A DNA stretch of 64,000 nucleotides, taken from Actinoplanes philippinensis (lineage in GTDB: Bacteria; Actinomycetota; Actinomycetes; Mycobacteriales; Micromonosporaceae). The position numbers were made by a program, and so were the translations under genes. The notes beneath the pieces are model-generated. The model was given only the letters and a program-made list of their open reading frames with translations. It made no database searches and was not told the DNA's origin. Location of the stretch: NCBI RefSeq assembly GCF_900113015.1, contig NZ_FONV01000010.1, positions 186,001-250,000 of the forward strand, written 5' to 3'. Below are positions 40,944 through 49,284 of the stretch, piece after piece; position 1 is the first letter of the stretch, and each line of letters begins with the position of its first letter.

Positions 40944-42299
40944 ATGAACGACGAACCGTCCGGTGCCGGTCCCAAGAAGGACCACCAGGCGCCTTCCGAC
41001 CAGCCCGGCGGCTTCCCGCCCGGCTCCACCGTCCCGCCCTGGGTCTCCGCGGCCTCGGCCGCCTGGTCGCGTCAGCAGCTGGTCCGCCCCCGGCAGGGCC
41101 GCTACGTGGCCGGCGTCTGCGGCGCCGTGGCCCGGGCCACCAACACCGACCCGGTGCTCTGGCGGGTCCTGCTCGCCGTCCTCGCCGTCCTCGGTGGCAG
41201 CGGGGTCCTGCTCTACCTGATCGGCTGGCTGATCATGCCGTCCGAGGGCGACACCGCCTCGCCGGTCGAGTCGCTGCTCGGCAAGGGCCAGTCCGGCATG
41301 CAGCCGCTCTCGGTCGTGCTGCTCGGCGGGGCCGCCCTGATCACCTTCGCCTTCATCGTCAACGACGGCGTCCGGGCCGGCATGCTCGCCGCCGCCGTGA
41401 TCCTGGGCGCGTTCCTGCTCATCAAGAGGAGCGGCACGCCCTCGTTTCCGGCCGCCGCCCCGCCCGGTGCACCACCTGCCGCGCCGCCGCCGGGCGCCGA
41501 GGAGCCGACGGTGGCGTTCGTGGCGGCGCCCGCGGCCACACCGGCCGGCGAACCGGTGAGCCCGCCCTCGGCGTACACCCCGCCTGCCCCGCCGCCGCCC
41601 ACGACCGGAGGCTTCCGGCCGCCGTTCGCGCCGCACGGCCCGTTCGCCGGACCGACCCCGCCGCCGCCTGCGCCGCCCGCCCCGCCCAAGCCGCCGAAAC
41701 CGCCGAAGGAGCGGTCCATCCTCGGCCGGCTGACCTTCTTCGCCGTCGTCATGGTGACCGGCCTGATCGGCGCGATCGACATGAGCGGCGTGGACGTGGA
41801 CATCTCCGCCTACTTCGCGGCGGCCCTGGCCACGACCGCGCTCGGCCTGATCGTCGGCGCCTGGTTCGGCCGGGCCCGCGGGCTCATCGCGCTCGCCCTG
41901 GTGCTGAGCTTCGCCCTGGGCGTCTCGTCCGGCCTGGAGCGCTTCGGCCGCGAGTGGACCCCCAGCGTCTACCGGCCCACCACCTTGGCCGCGGTCGCCG
42001 ACACGTATGAGTTCAACGTCGGCAACGTCACCCTCGACCTGCGCGAGATCGACTTCACCGGCCAGACCCAGAGCACCTCCATCGACATGAAACTCGGCCA
42101 GCTCAAGGTGCTCCTGCCGCCGAAGGTCGACGCCACCGTCGAGGCCGGCGTCGAAGGCGGGCGGCTGGTGCTCTTCGACCAGGAGTTCGCCGACAGCTCG
42201 TACCGGCAGGCCACCGACCTCGGGCCGGACGGCGCCGGCGGTGGCACGCTCAACCTCGACATCCGTCTCGAGGCCGGAAACGTGGAGGTGATCCGATGA
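40944..42299 (+). CDS. PspC-domain membrane protein with C-terminal toastrack (LiaF-like) domain
   Basis: 451 residues from ATG 40944; the much longer frame upstream is antisense to the kinase. Order: acidic/Pro-rich N-terminus; PspC domain at about 45-100 (LVRPRQGRYVAGVCGAVARATNTDPVLWRVLLAVLAVLGGSGVLLYLIGWLIMPSEG); two membrane helices; a long Pro/Ala linker (about 170-255); more helices; and a C-terminal beta-rich domain (YEFNVGNVTLDLREIDF to LDIRLEAGNVEVIR) resembling the LiaF/DUF4097 toastrack. It is divergent from the PspC-kinase/regulator pair, forming a LiaFSR-like module. The next gene overlaps by 4 nt. Confidence 0.88.
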   Translation: MNDEPSGAGPKKDHQAPSDQPGGFPPGSTVPPWVSAASAAWSRQQLVRPRQGRYVAGVCGAVARATNTDPVLWRVLLAVLAVLGGSGVLLYLIGWLIMPSEGDTASPVESLLGKGQSGMQPLSVVLLGGAALITFAFIVNDGVRAGMLAAAVILGAFLLIKRSGTPSFPAAAPPGAPPAAPPPGAEEPTVAFVAAPAATPAGEPVSPPSAYTPPAPPPPTTGGFRPPFAPHGPFAGPTPPPPAPPAPPKPPKPPKERSILGRLTFFAVVMVTGLIGAIDMSGVDVDISAYFAAALATTALGLIVGAWFGRARGLIALALVLSFALGVSSGLERFGREWTPSVYRPTTLAAVADTYEFNVGNVTLDLREIDFTGQTQSTSIDMKLGQLKVLLPPKVDATVEAGVEGGRLVLFDQEFADSSYRQATDLGPDGAGGGTLNLDIRLEAGNVEVIR

Positions 42300-42640
42300 A
42301 GCCGCACCGGATGGACGGGGTGTCGCTGAGCTTCGGCCTGATCTTCCTGCTGATTCCGCTCTGGTGGGCGGTCTCCCAGGTGGTCGCCCTGGAGCTGCCG
42401 GCGGTCGGCTGGATCGTGGCCGGCGGGCTCATCTTCTTCGGGGTGGTCGGCCTGCTCGGGGCGATCCGCTCCGGCCGCCGGGAGGTGCCGCCCGCCCCCG
42501 TCCCGGCCGCCGCGACGGTCGAGACGCCCGGCGACCTGCCGCCCGAGATGCACGCCTCGATCGTGCGGGAGCTGCTCGACGACCCGGCCGACACGTTCGC
42601 CCGGGAGCACCCCTCCGCCGAGCGTCCGCGCCAGGACTGA
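42296..42640 (+). CDS. Small two-helix membrane protein, partner of PspC gene
   Basis: 114 residues. Two hydrophobic segments (about 9-31 and 36-60; SLSFGLIFLLIPLWWAVSQVV and VGWIVAGGLIFFGVVGLLGAI) are followed by a charged cytoplasmic tail rich in Pro, Glu and Asp. This resembles the small LiaI-like proteins that accompany LiaF, but similarity is in topology only. Its ATG overlaps the PspC gene stop (ATGA). A strong hairpin follows 12 nt after the stop. Confidence 0.75.
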   Translation: MKPHRMDGVSLSFGLIFLLIPLWWAVSQVVALELPAVGWIVAGGLIFFGVVGLLGAIRSGRREVPPAPVPAAATVETPGDLPPEMHASIVRELLDDPADTFAREHPSAERPRQD

Positions 42641-42651
42641 CGTATGGCTCT

Positions 42652-42684
42652 CACCGGTGTCTCAGCCGCCGCGAGACACCGGTG
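42652..42684 (+). terminator. Terminator of the PspC operon
   Basis: CACCGGTGTCTC/GAGACACCGGTG, a perfect 12-bp stem with a 9-nt loop, 12 nt after the stop of the small membrane protein gene. Confidence 0.85.
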
Positions 42685-42720
42685 CGAGCCGTGCCGGTGT
42701 CCGAGATGAGACGACCGCGA

Positions 42721-42762
42721 CCCCGCCCACGGGACGACCAGCCGTGGGCGGGGCAATATGCT
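42721..42762 (+). promoter_or_regulatory. Hairpin and leaderless promoter of psd
   Basis: A 12-bp inverted repeat CCCCGCCCACGG/CCGTGGGCGGGG (42721-42753) abuts a TATGCT -10 (42757-42762), which lies 6 nt before the ATG of psd. The repeat covers the -35/spacer region, so it may be an operator as well as, or instead of, a second terminator for the upstream operon. Confidence 0.5.
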
Positions 42763-42768
42763 CGCGTA

Positions 42769-44016
42769 ATGACCGCGTTTCCGACCGTTTCCGTGGCGCC
42801 CGTCCCCGGCGTGGGTGACCGGGCCGCCCGAGCCCTGACCGCCGAGTTCGCCCGGCAGAACGCGGCCACGTCCGCACTGCTGGTCGGCGCCGACCACTCC
42901 TCGGCCGTGGTGGCCGCCGCCGTCGAGGCGCTGCTCCCGGGCGACACGCTCACCCTGGTGCCCGGCGTCAACAGCAGCACCGACCTGCTCCGTGGCCACA
43001 TCACCGGCCTCGGCAGCTGGGTCGCCGACCGGGTGAAAGTCGTGGAGTCCCTCGACGAGGCCCAGCCCGCCGACGTGGTGATCGTCGGGGAGCCGCTGAC
43101 CGGCACCGCCGAGGAGGCCCGCACCCTGATCGACCAGCTCGGGAAGTATCTGGCCGACGGCGCCGTGCTGTCCCTCGCCGCGCCGGCCGGTCCCGGCCGC
43201 ACTCAGGGCGCCGCCGCCGAGCTGTTCCGGCAGGGGGCGCTCTTCGGCGTCGGCTCCGACCTGGTGGTCCGCAACCAGCCGCCGCTGCGGGTGCACAAGC
43301 TGCGCTTCAGCCCGGCCGAGGTGTCCACCGCGGCGACCCTGGCCCCCGCTTTCCGGACGTCGAGTGTCCCGCTGACCCGCACCATGCACATCGACTCCAA
43401 CGGCGTCGCCGCCGCCGGCATCACGCTCGGCCTCGCCGCGCTGGCCCGCCGCGCCCGGCCGCAGTCGAAGCTCTGGCTGGTGCCGGCGCTCCTCGCGGCC
43501 CCCGTCGCGGCGTTCTTCCGCGACCCCGAGCGCGATGTCCCCACCGACCCGGCAGCGGTGATCTCCGCCGCCGACGGCAAGGTGCTCTCCGTCGAGCGGA
43601 TGCGTGACGAGCGCTTCGGCCCCGACGAGTTCCTGCGGATCGCGGTGTTCCTCTCCGTCTTCGACGTGCACGTCAACCGCGCGCCGGTCGCCGGCCGGGT
43701 CGCCGACTACTTCGTCGAGGAGGGCGGCTACGCCAACGCGGCGACCGCGGCCGCCGAGCACAACGTCGCCGCCTACACCGTCCTGGACACCGAGCACGGC
43801 ACCGTCGCGATCGCCCAGCGCACCGGCCTGATCGCCCGGCGCATCGTGCAGCGGGCCCCGGTCGGCACGCTGCTGGCCAAGGGCGAGCGGTACGGTTTGA
43901 TCCGCTTCGGCTCCCGCACCGACGTCTACCTGCCCGCCGACCGCGCGGAGTCGCTGGTGTCGGTCGGCGAGCGCGTCGTCGGCGGCTCGACGGTGATCGC
44001 CCGCTTCACCAGCTGA
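42769..44016 (+). CDS. psd: Phosphatidylserine decarboxylase with N-terminal Rossmann-like domain
   Basis: 415 residues from ATG 42769, probably leaderless. It decarboxylates phosphatidylserine to phosphatidylethanolamine at the membrane. The C-terminal half (about 210-415) is the archaeal/actinobacterial-type PSD: SKLWLVPALLAAPVAAFFRDPERDVPTDPAAVISAADGKVLSV, then FLSVFDVHVNRAPVAGRV and the self-cleavage region YGLIRFGSRTDVYLP, where the Gly-Ser bond generates the pyruvoyl group. The first 190 residues look like a nucleotide/SAM-binding fold (SALLVGADHSSAVVAAAVEALLPGDTLTLVPG) not found in the E. coli enzyme; its role is unknown. Phosphatidylserine synthase is convergent 550 bp away. Confidence 0.9.
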   Translation: MTAFPTVSVAPVPGVGDRAARALTAEFARQNAATSALLVGADHSSAVVAAAVEALLPGDTLTLVPGVNSSTDLLRGHITGLGSWVADRVKVVESLDEAQPADVVIVGEPLTGTAEEARTLIDQLGKYLADGAVLSLAAPAGPGRTQGAAAELFRQGALFGVGSDLVVRNQPPLRVHKLRFSPAEVSTAATLAPAFRTSSVPLTRTMHIDSNGVAAAGITLGLAALARRARPQSKLWLVPALLAAPVAAFFRDPERDVPTDPAAVISAADGKVLSVERMRDERFGPDEFLRIAVFLSVFDVHVNRAPVAGRVADYFVEEGGYANAATAAAEHNVAAYTVLDTEHGTVAIAQRTGLIARRIVQRAPVGTLLAKGERYGLIRFGSRTDVYLPADRAESLVSVGERVVGGSTVIARFTS

Positions 44017-44061
44017 CATCTCGGTCCGGGCGGTCGTGGCCTCCGGCCACGGCCGCCCGCC

Positions 44062-44190
44062 GGCGTCGCCCACCCCCAAGCCGGACTCCAGCGCCGCTGA
44101 GAGGCCACCGCCAGAAGAGGGCGTCGCCCACCCCACCCAAGCCGGACTCCAGCGCCGCCGAGAGGCCACCGCCAGAAGAGGGCGTCGCCA
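44062..44190. repeat. 58-61 bp tandem repeat, two copies plus a partial
   Basis: Copies start at 44062, 44120 and (partial) 44181, each opening with GGCGTCGCC and containing AAGCCGGACTCCAGCGCCGC then GAGAGGCCACCGCCAGAAGA. The second copy carries a 3-bp insertion. It lies in the non-coding gap between psd and pssA. Confidence 0.9.
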
Positions 44191-44228
44191 GGAACCACGC
44201 GGCTCCGAGCCCGTTGCCCCCGCACCGA

Positions 44229-44400
44229 GCGAAGGCAATACCGCGGCCTGTGCCGGGGAAGGCAACACCCGAAGTGCCCATGGCCAGGAGAGATCAACAC
44301 AGGCCGAAGGAACGCCAGGAGAAGGCAACGCCCCAAGAGCGCAACGTCCGAAGAAGGCACCGCGCGAAGAGGGCAACGCCCGAAGAAAGCGGCGATGCCA
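44229..44400. repeat. Degenerate 15-17 bp repeats (GAAGGCAACGCC family)
   Basis: Variants of GAAGGCAACGCCCGAAG occur at about 44231, 44258, 44306, 44321, 44338, 44353 and 44369, with a near-regular 15-17 bp period in the last five. No gene is visible here; the remainder up to 44525 shows nothing recognisable. Confidence 0.7.
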
Positions 44401-44525
44401 GCGGGACTGCTGAGAAGGGCTCGGGAAGGTAGGGATCCGGTCGCGCAGTGGCCGGCTTGTCCACCCGAGTCCGGCCTGTCCACCCGGGTTCAGCACCGCC
44501 GGGGTGAAGAGGAAGGGCGCATGGG

Positions 44526-44554
44526 AAAGGCCGCCCCCATCGGAGGCGGCCTTT
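44526..44554 (-). terminator. Terminator of pssA
   Basis: AAAGGCCGCC/GGCGGCCTTT, a 10-bp perfect stem with a 9-nt loop, begins 11 nt past the pssA stop; the AAA/TTT ends give a short U-run. Confidence 0.88.
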
Positions 44555-44565
44555 GTGGTAACCGG

Positions 44566-45531
44566 TCAGGCGGTGCGGCGGGTGCGCATCCACAGGATCG
44601 GGCCGCTCACCAGGTACGCGGAGACGATCAGCACGAACGTCATGCGGGGCTCGAGCAGCGCGCCGACGATCGGGAGGAGCCACAGCCACGGGGGGAGCTT
44701 CAGCAGGCGGGCGAGCTTTGCATACGGGAAGCTCGAGACCATCGCGAAGGCGAGCAGCGTCACGCCGGCGAGCTGGACCATGCCGGGGAGCGGCAGGCCG
44801 ATCAGCACGGTGAGGGCGAGGACCGCGGCGGCCATCGTGGTGGGGACGCCGCAGAAGAAGCGGCCGTCTTTCGGGGAGACGTTGAAGCGGGCCAGTCGGA
44901 TCGCGGCGCAACCGGCGACCAGGGCGGTCGCGATCGCGGCGGCGGCCTGCGGGACCTGGTCGGCGAGGGAGGCGTAGACCACGACGGGCGCGGCGAGACC
45001 GAACGAGCACATGTCGGCAAGCGAGTCCATCTGCGCGCCGAACGGGCTGGCCACGCCGAGCTTGCGGGCGAGCGCGCCGTCCAGGCCGTCGAAGACGACG
45101 CAGGCGACCAGGCAGGCCGCGGCGATCTGGACCTGACCGTCCATGGCCAGGAAGATCGCCAGCAGGCCCAGGCCGAGGCTGGACAGGGTGCAGGCGTTGA
45201 CGAGCGCGAAGCTCGCACGGCGGGACATGGTGCGCTCACCGGGAAGCAGGGGAATGGAAGCCGGCGCCGGGTCGGGCTCGGCGACGGACAGATCCACAGG
45301 GACCCCCGGCGCGGGAATCGTGAGAGTCCGCGCCGGCTCGGAACCGATGTGCAGCACCTCGGCCCGGGTCGCGGTCGCGGCCCGCCCGGTTTCGGCGGAG
45401 CGGCGGCCCACCCGAACCATCAGGGCCTGCCGGGCGAGACTTCCGCCCCGGCGCAGCCGGCCTGCCCAACGACGCCCGGCGGGACGAGGACTATCCGTCG
45501 ATCGACGCCGGCGCCAAGGGGAACTCGGCAC
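44566..45531 (-). CDS. pssA: CDP-diacylglycerol-serine O-phosphatidyltransferase
   Basis: 321 residues if it starts at GTG 45531, which has GGAGGA 5 nt upstream; ATG 45420 or ATG 45228 are shorter alternatives. It makes phosphatidylserine from CDP-diacylglycerol and serine. The CDP-alcohol phosphatidyltransferase signature is VVFDGLDGALARKLGVASPFGAQMDSLADMCSFG (D-G-x2-A-R-x8-G-x3-D-x3-D). About six to eight membrane helices follow, beginning FALVNACTLSSLGLGLLAIFLAMDG. The N-terminal 100 residues are Arg-rich and low in similarity to known enzymes. Product feeds the decarboxylase encoded convergently. Confidence 0.88.
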   Translation of the reverse strand: MPSSPWRRRRSTDSPRPAGRRWAGRLRRGGSLARQALMVRVGRRSAETGRAATATRAEVLHIGSEPARTLTIPAPGVPVDLSVAEPDPAPASIPLLPGERTMSRRASFALVNACTLSSLGLGLLAIFLAMDGQVQIAAACLVACVVFDGLDGALARKLGVASPFGAQMDSLADMCSFGLAAPVVVYASLADQVPQAAAAIATALVAGCAAIRLARFNVSPKDGRFFCGVPTTMAAAVLALTVLIGLPLPGMVQLAGVTLLAFAMVSSFPYAKLARLLKLPPWLWLLPIVGALLEPRMTFVLIVSAYLVSGPILWMRTRRTA

Positions 45532-45721
45532 GTGCTTCCTCCATGGAGTTCGGTTGTTCCGCCGGGGACTCGCGAGCCCGGCGAAATTGCGGGTTACACC
45601 ATCGCACAGCCGGACGGCCTTGGCGAGAGGGCGAACGATCCAGAGGTTCAACCGCGAGCCCTGAGGAGTTCATTCCCCGAGCGGACCGAGGGACACGTCC
45701 TCAACCTTCCGGATTCCGATT

Positions 45722-46615
45722 TTAGCCCGTCCGGCCGAGCGCATCCCGGGTCAACTCGGTGAGGGGCAGGTTGCCGGCCTCTTCACGGGTGAACCAGGCG
45801 GCTTCCGCGGTCGATCCGCCGGCCGCCTCGGTGACCGCCGCGACGGTCGGCTCGGGCACCGTGACCTGGTAGAGAACGCGGATCACGTGCCAGTCGAGGG
45901 GTACCCCCTCGGGGCCGAGGGCGGCCGGGTCATACCGGTGGGAGACACCGGCCAACCCGGTGATCCGGCCCCGCTGAGAGGTCTCCTCGTAGAGCTCACG
46001 GGCCAGGGCGCGCTCCGGAGTCTCGCCGAAGTCGGTGCCGCCGCCGGGCAGGTGCCAGTGCCCGCCGCCGGGGTAGCCGTCGGCGATCCGGGTCAGCAGG
46101 ACTCGCCCGGCCGCGTCGGTGGCCAGGGCATAGGCGCCGAACCGCTGCACTCGGCCGGTCGGCTCCGGGGTGCCGAAGGAACCCTCGACGGGCTCGATGG
46201 GCTCGGAGCCGACGCCGAGGACCCCGGCCGTGAAAGGCAGCAGGGGGCGCTGCGCCGGATCGGCGGCGGCCACCCACTCGGCGAGGTCGCTGGTGCCGGC
46301 TGTCTCGGGGGTCAGCTCGCCGCCGGTCACCACCACGTCGTAGATGATGCGGTCGGAGTGCTCGATCGTGCCGTCGGGCAGGCGGGCCAGGTCGGCGAGG
46401 ACCGTCCGCACCCCGGCGATCCGGACGGTGAGCCCGGTCTCCTCGGCGAACTCCCGGACGACGGTGTCATCCGGGTGCTCGCCGTGGTCGATGCCGCCAC
46501 CGGGCAGCGACCATACTCCGGGGAACGCACTCAGGCCGGATCCGCGGGTGAGCAGGACAGCGCCGTCGGCGGAGCGGCACACCCCGTACGCCGCAGCCCG
46601 TCTATTGATCTTCAC
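45722..46615 (-). CDS. Double-Nudix hydrolase
   Basis: 297 residues from GTG 46615, five nt after the stop of the preceding gene. Two Nudix domains in tandem. Domain 1 (about 1-145) has the box GGGIDHGEHPDDTVVREFAEETG, a complete GX5EX7REUXEEXGU. Domain 2 (about 160-297) has GGGTDFGETPERALARELYEETS, where the final Gly of the box is Ser. Nudix enzymes hydrolyse nucleoside diphosphates linked to another moiety. Both domains share the FPGVWSLPGGG/GGHWHLPGGG pre-box. Substrate is unknown. It forms a two-gene operon with a paralogous double-Nudix gene. Confidence 0.88.
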   Translation of the reverse strand: MKINRRAAAYGVCRSADGAVLLTRGSGLSAFPGVWSLPGGGIDHGEHPDDTVVREFAEETGLTVRIAGVRTVLADLARLPDGTIEHSDRIIYDVVVTGGELTPETAGTSDLAEWVAAADPAQRPLLPFTAGVLGVGSEPIEPVEGSFGTPEPTGRVQRFGAYALATDAAGRVLLTRIADGYPGGGHWHLPGGGTDFGETPERALARELYEETSQRGRITGLAGVSHRYDPAALGPEGVPLDWHVIRVLYQVTVPEPTVAAVTEAAGGSTAEAAWFTREEAGNLPLTELTRDALGRTG

Positions 46616-46620
46616 CCGCT

Positions 46621-47568
46621 CTAGATTAGCTTCGCCGCCCGCAGAGCATCCGCCGTCACCTCGGTGATCTGGTCGGGGCCGAGCGTCGCGACCTCGCCGA
46701 GCGGCATCCATCGTGCCTCGGAGGTGGACCCGCCGACGTCGTGGATGGTGACCTCGGTCGGCTTGTCCACGACGACCCGGTAGAAGGCGCGGACGCCGTG
46801 CCAGTCGATCGGGTAGCCCTCGGGGCCGAGCGAGGCGGCGTCGCGGTGGCTGGCCACGCCGAGCAGCTCGACCAGGCGGCCCTCCTGGCCGGTCTCCTCG
46901 ACGAGCTCGCGGATGAGCGCGGTGCCGGGCTGCTCGCCGTAGTCGGTGCCGCCGCCGGGCAGGTGCCAGCAGCCGGCCCCCGGATAGCCGTCGGAGATCC
47001 GGGTGAGCAGCAGGTTCTCATACGGGTCGGTGGCGATCGCGTAGGCGGCGAAGCGCTGTGCGCGGTGCAGGCCGTCCGGTCCCTCGTAGGCGTAGAAGGA
47101 CGGGAAGACCGGCGCCTCCTCGGGCCGCAGGTCACCGGCGTCGGCGGAGAGCCCCAGCGCGGCCGCGGTGAACGGCCGCAGCTTGAGCCTCTCGGCCTCT
47201 TCGAGGGTGTGCCAGCGGGCCAGGTCGGTGGGATGACCGACCCGGTCGATCAGGTTGCCGCCGCGCACCGACACCGAGTAGATGAGCCGGTCGGTGTGGA
47301 TGGTGACGCCGCGGTGCGGCATCGAGCGCATGTCGGCGAGCACGTCGTGCAGCCCCGTGACGGCGACGGAGAGCCCGGTCTCCGCCGCGGTCTCGCGGAC
47401 GACGGTGTGGTTGGGATCTTCGCCGTGGTCGACGGCGCCACCGGGCAGCGACCAGACTCCGGGGGTGCCGGATTTGGACGATGCCCGGACCAGGAGCACG
47501 CGGCCTTCGCCGTCGCGGGCGACGGCGTAGGCGGCGATCCGGCGGAGCGGTTCGAGTGCGGGGGTCAC
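46621..47568 (-). CDS. Double-Nudix hydrolase (paralogue, first domain degenerate)
   Basis: 315 residues from GTG 47568 (a TTG at 47604 is possible). It has the same layout as the next gene. Domain 1 has GGAVDHGEDPNHTVVRETAAETG, in which one of the two metal-binding Glu of REUXEE is Ala, so it may be catalytically weak. Domain 2 has an intact box GGGTDYGEQPGTALIRELVEETG. The WSLPGGAVDHGE and CWHLPGGGTDYGE blocks align to those of the downstream paralogue, showing gene duplication after domain duplication. Roles could be housecleaning or ADP-ribose/NDP-sugar hydrolysis; not determinable. Confidence 0.87.
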   Translation of the reverse strand: MTPALEPLRRIAAYAVARDGEGRVLLVRASSKSGTPGVWSLPGGAVDHGEDPNHTVVRETAAETGLSVAVTGLHDVLADMRSMPHRGVTIHTDRLIYSVSVRGGNLIDRVGHPTDLARWHTLEEAERLKLRPFTAAALGLSADAGDLRPEEAPVFPSFYAYEGPDGLHRAQRFAAYAIATDPYENLLLTRISDGYPGAGCWHLPGGGTDYGEQPGTALIRELVEETGQEGRLVELLGVASHRDAASLGPEGYPIDWHGVRAFYRVVVDKPTEVTIHDVGGSTSEARWMPLGEVATLGPDQITEVTADALRAAKLI

Positions 47569-47699
47569 GGGCCGCAATTCTGCCCGCGATTTGTTACCTC
47601 TCAAGAACTACTGTCAAATTCCTGACAGTGGGATAGCGGTGAGTAATCGCAGCTCAGGGCGGGTTACGCCGCCCTGGGCGATTGATCCACTACTGACCG

Positions 47700-49247
47700 T
47701 CACTCCCACTCGATGGTGCCCGGAGGCTTGCTCGTGACGTCCAGCACGACCCTGTTGATCTCACGGACCTCGTTGGTGATCCGGTTCGAGATCTTGGCGA
47801 TCAGGTCATACGGCAGACGCGACCAGTCCGCGGTCATGGCGTCCTCGGAGGAGACCGGCCGCAGCACCACCGGGTGCCCGTAGGTCCGGCCGTCACCCTG
47901 GACACCCACGCTGCGCACGTCGGCGAGCAGCACCACCGGGAACTGCCAGACGCTGCGGTCGAGCCCGGCCGCGGTGAGCTCCTCACGGGCGATCAGGTCG
48001 GCCTGACGAAGAATGTCCAGCCGCTCCCGGTCCACCGCGCCGATGATCCGGATCCCGAGGCCCGGACCGGGGAACGGCTGCCGCTGCACGATCTCATCAG
48101 GCAGGCCGAGAGCCGTGCCGATCGACCGCACCTCGTCCTTGAACAGGGTGCGCAGCGGCTCGATCAGCGAGAACTGGAGATCGTCGGGGAGGCCACCGAC
48201 GTTGTGGTGCGACTTGATGTTGGCCGTGCCGGTGCCACCGCCGGACTCCACCACGTCGGGGTAGAGCGTGCCCTGCACGAGGAACTCGATGTGCCGCTCG
48301 GCGTCGAGCTCACGAGCGGCCGCCTCGAAGGTGCGGATGAACTCCCGGCCGATGATCTTGCGCTTCTGCTCCGGGTCGGTGACGCCGGCCAGATGACCCA
48401 GGAACTGATCCTCGACATTTTTCACGACGAGCCGGACACCGGTCGCGGCCACGTAGTCCTTCTCGACCTGCTCCGCCTCGCCCGACCGCAGCAGGCCGTG
48501 GTCGACGAAGACACAGGTGAGCTGGTCACCGATCGCGCGCTGGACGAGAGCCGCGGCCACCGCCGAGTCGACGCCGCCGGAGAGCGCACACAGCACCTGC
48601 TTGTCGCCGACGACAGAGCGGATGTGGGCGACCTGGTCCTCGATGATGTTGCCGGGCGTCCAGGTGGGCTCGATGCCGGCGATCTCATACAGGAAGCGCT
48701 TGAGCATCTCCTGGCCCTGCTCGGTGTGCGCCACCTCGGGGTGGAACTGCACACCGGCCCGCTTGGACGCGAGGTCCTCGAAGGCGGCGACGGGCGCGCC
48801 GGGCGTGGAGGCGGTGACCGTGAAACCGTCGGGAGCGACCGCGACACTGTCGCCGTGGCTCATCCAGACGGGCAGGTCGGCCGGCAGCTCGCGGAGCAGG
48901 GCGCCACCCTCGACGGAGAGCAGCGTCCGCCCATACTCCCGGGAGCCGGTGTGGGCCACCGTGCCGCCGAGCGCCTGGGCCATCGCCTGGAAGCCGTAGC
49001 AGATGCCGAAGACCGGCACATCATGAGCGAACAGGCCGGCGTCGAGCGTGGGCGCGCCCGGCTCATAGACGCTGGAGGGGCCGCCGGAGAGGATGATCGC
49101 GGCGGGATCTTTCGCCAGCATCTCTGCCACCGGCATCGAGTGCGGGACGATCTCGGAGTAGACACGGGCCTCGCGGACCCGGCGGGCGATCAACTGAGCG
49201 TACTGGGCGCCGAAGTCGACGACGAGGACGGGACGCGGGGTACTCAC
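47700..49247 (-). CDS. guaA: GMP synthase (glutamine-hydrolysing)
   Basis: 515 residues, the usual length. It aminates XMP to GMP. The class I glutamine amidotransferase domain has LSGGPSSVYEPGAP, the nucleophile Cys in FGICYGFQAMA and the His-Glu pair in GVQFHPEVAHTEQG. The ATP-pyrophosphatase domain has CALSGGVDSAVAAALV, and the C-terminal dimerisation domain ends SKPPGTIEWE. GTG 49247 has no ribosome-binding site, but TAAACT (49254-49259) lies 6 nt upstream, so the mRNA is probably leaderless. guaB and guaB3 lie 7 kb away in the same orientation. Confidence 0.97.
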   Translation of the reverse strand: MSTPRPVLVVDFGAQYAQLIARRVREARVYSEIVPHSMPVAEMLAKDPAAIILSGGPSSVYEPGAPTLDAGLFAHDVPVFGICYGFQAMAQALGGTVAHTGSREYGRTLLSVEGGALLRELPADLPVWMSHGDSVAVAPDGFTVTASTPGAPVAAFEDLASKRAGVQFHPEVAHTEQGQEMLKRFLYEIAGIEPTWTPGNIIEDQVAHIRSVVGDKQVLCALSGGVDSAVAAALVQRAIGDQLTCVFVDHGLLRSGEAEQVEKDYVAATGVRLVVKNVEDQFLGHLAGVTDPEQKRKIIGREFIRTFEAAARELDAERHIEFLVQGTLYPDVVESGGGTGTANIKSHHNVGGLPDDLQFSLIEPLRTLFKDEVRSIGTALGLPDEIVQRQPFPGPGLGIRIIGAVDRERLDILRQADLIAREELTAAGLDRSVWQFPVVLLADVRSVGVQGDGRTYGHPVVLRPVSSEDAMTADWSRLPYDLIAKISNRITNEVREINRVVLDVTSKPPGTIEWE

Positions 49248-49253
49248 CCGGCG

Positions 49254-49259
49254 AGTTTA
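49254..49259 (-). promoter_or_regulatory. -10 element of leaderless guaA
   Basis: On the minus strand TAAACT fits TAnnnT and ends 6 nt before the GTG start of guaA; no Shine-Dalgarno sequence exists in the gap. Confidence 0.5.
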
Positions 49260-49284
49260 TCGGCGGGTGAGCACCCCTGACGCA

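Noticed and set aside
41300..41636. N-terminal extension of the sensor kinase frame to 41636
   Set aside because: The added 275 codons are antisense to the divergent PspC gene and have no domain; the PspC domain of the kinase starts right after GTG 40811.
45479..45547. Short frame (MEEARAEFPLAPASIDG) overlapping the start of pssA
   Set aside because: Its ATG lies inside the ribosome-binding site used by GTG 45531 of pssA and its codons show no regulatory bias; it could be a leader peptide, but nothing supports it.
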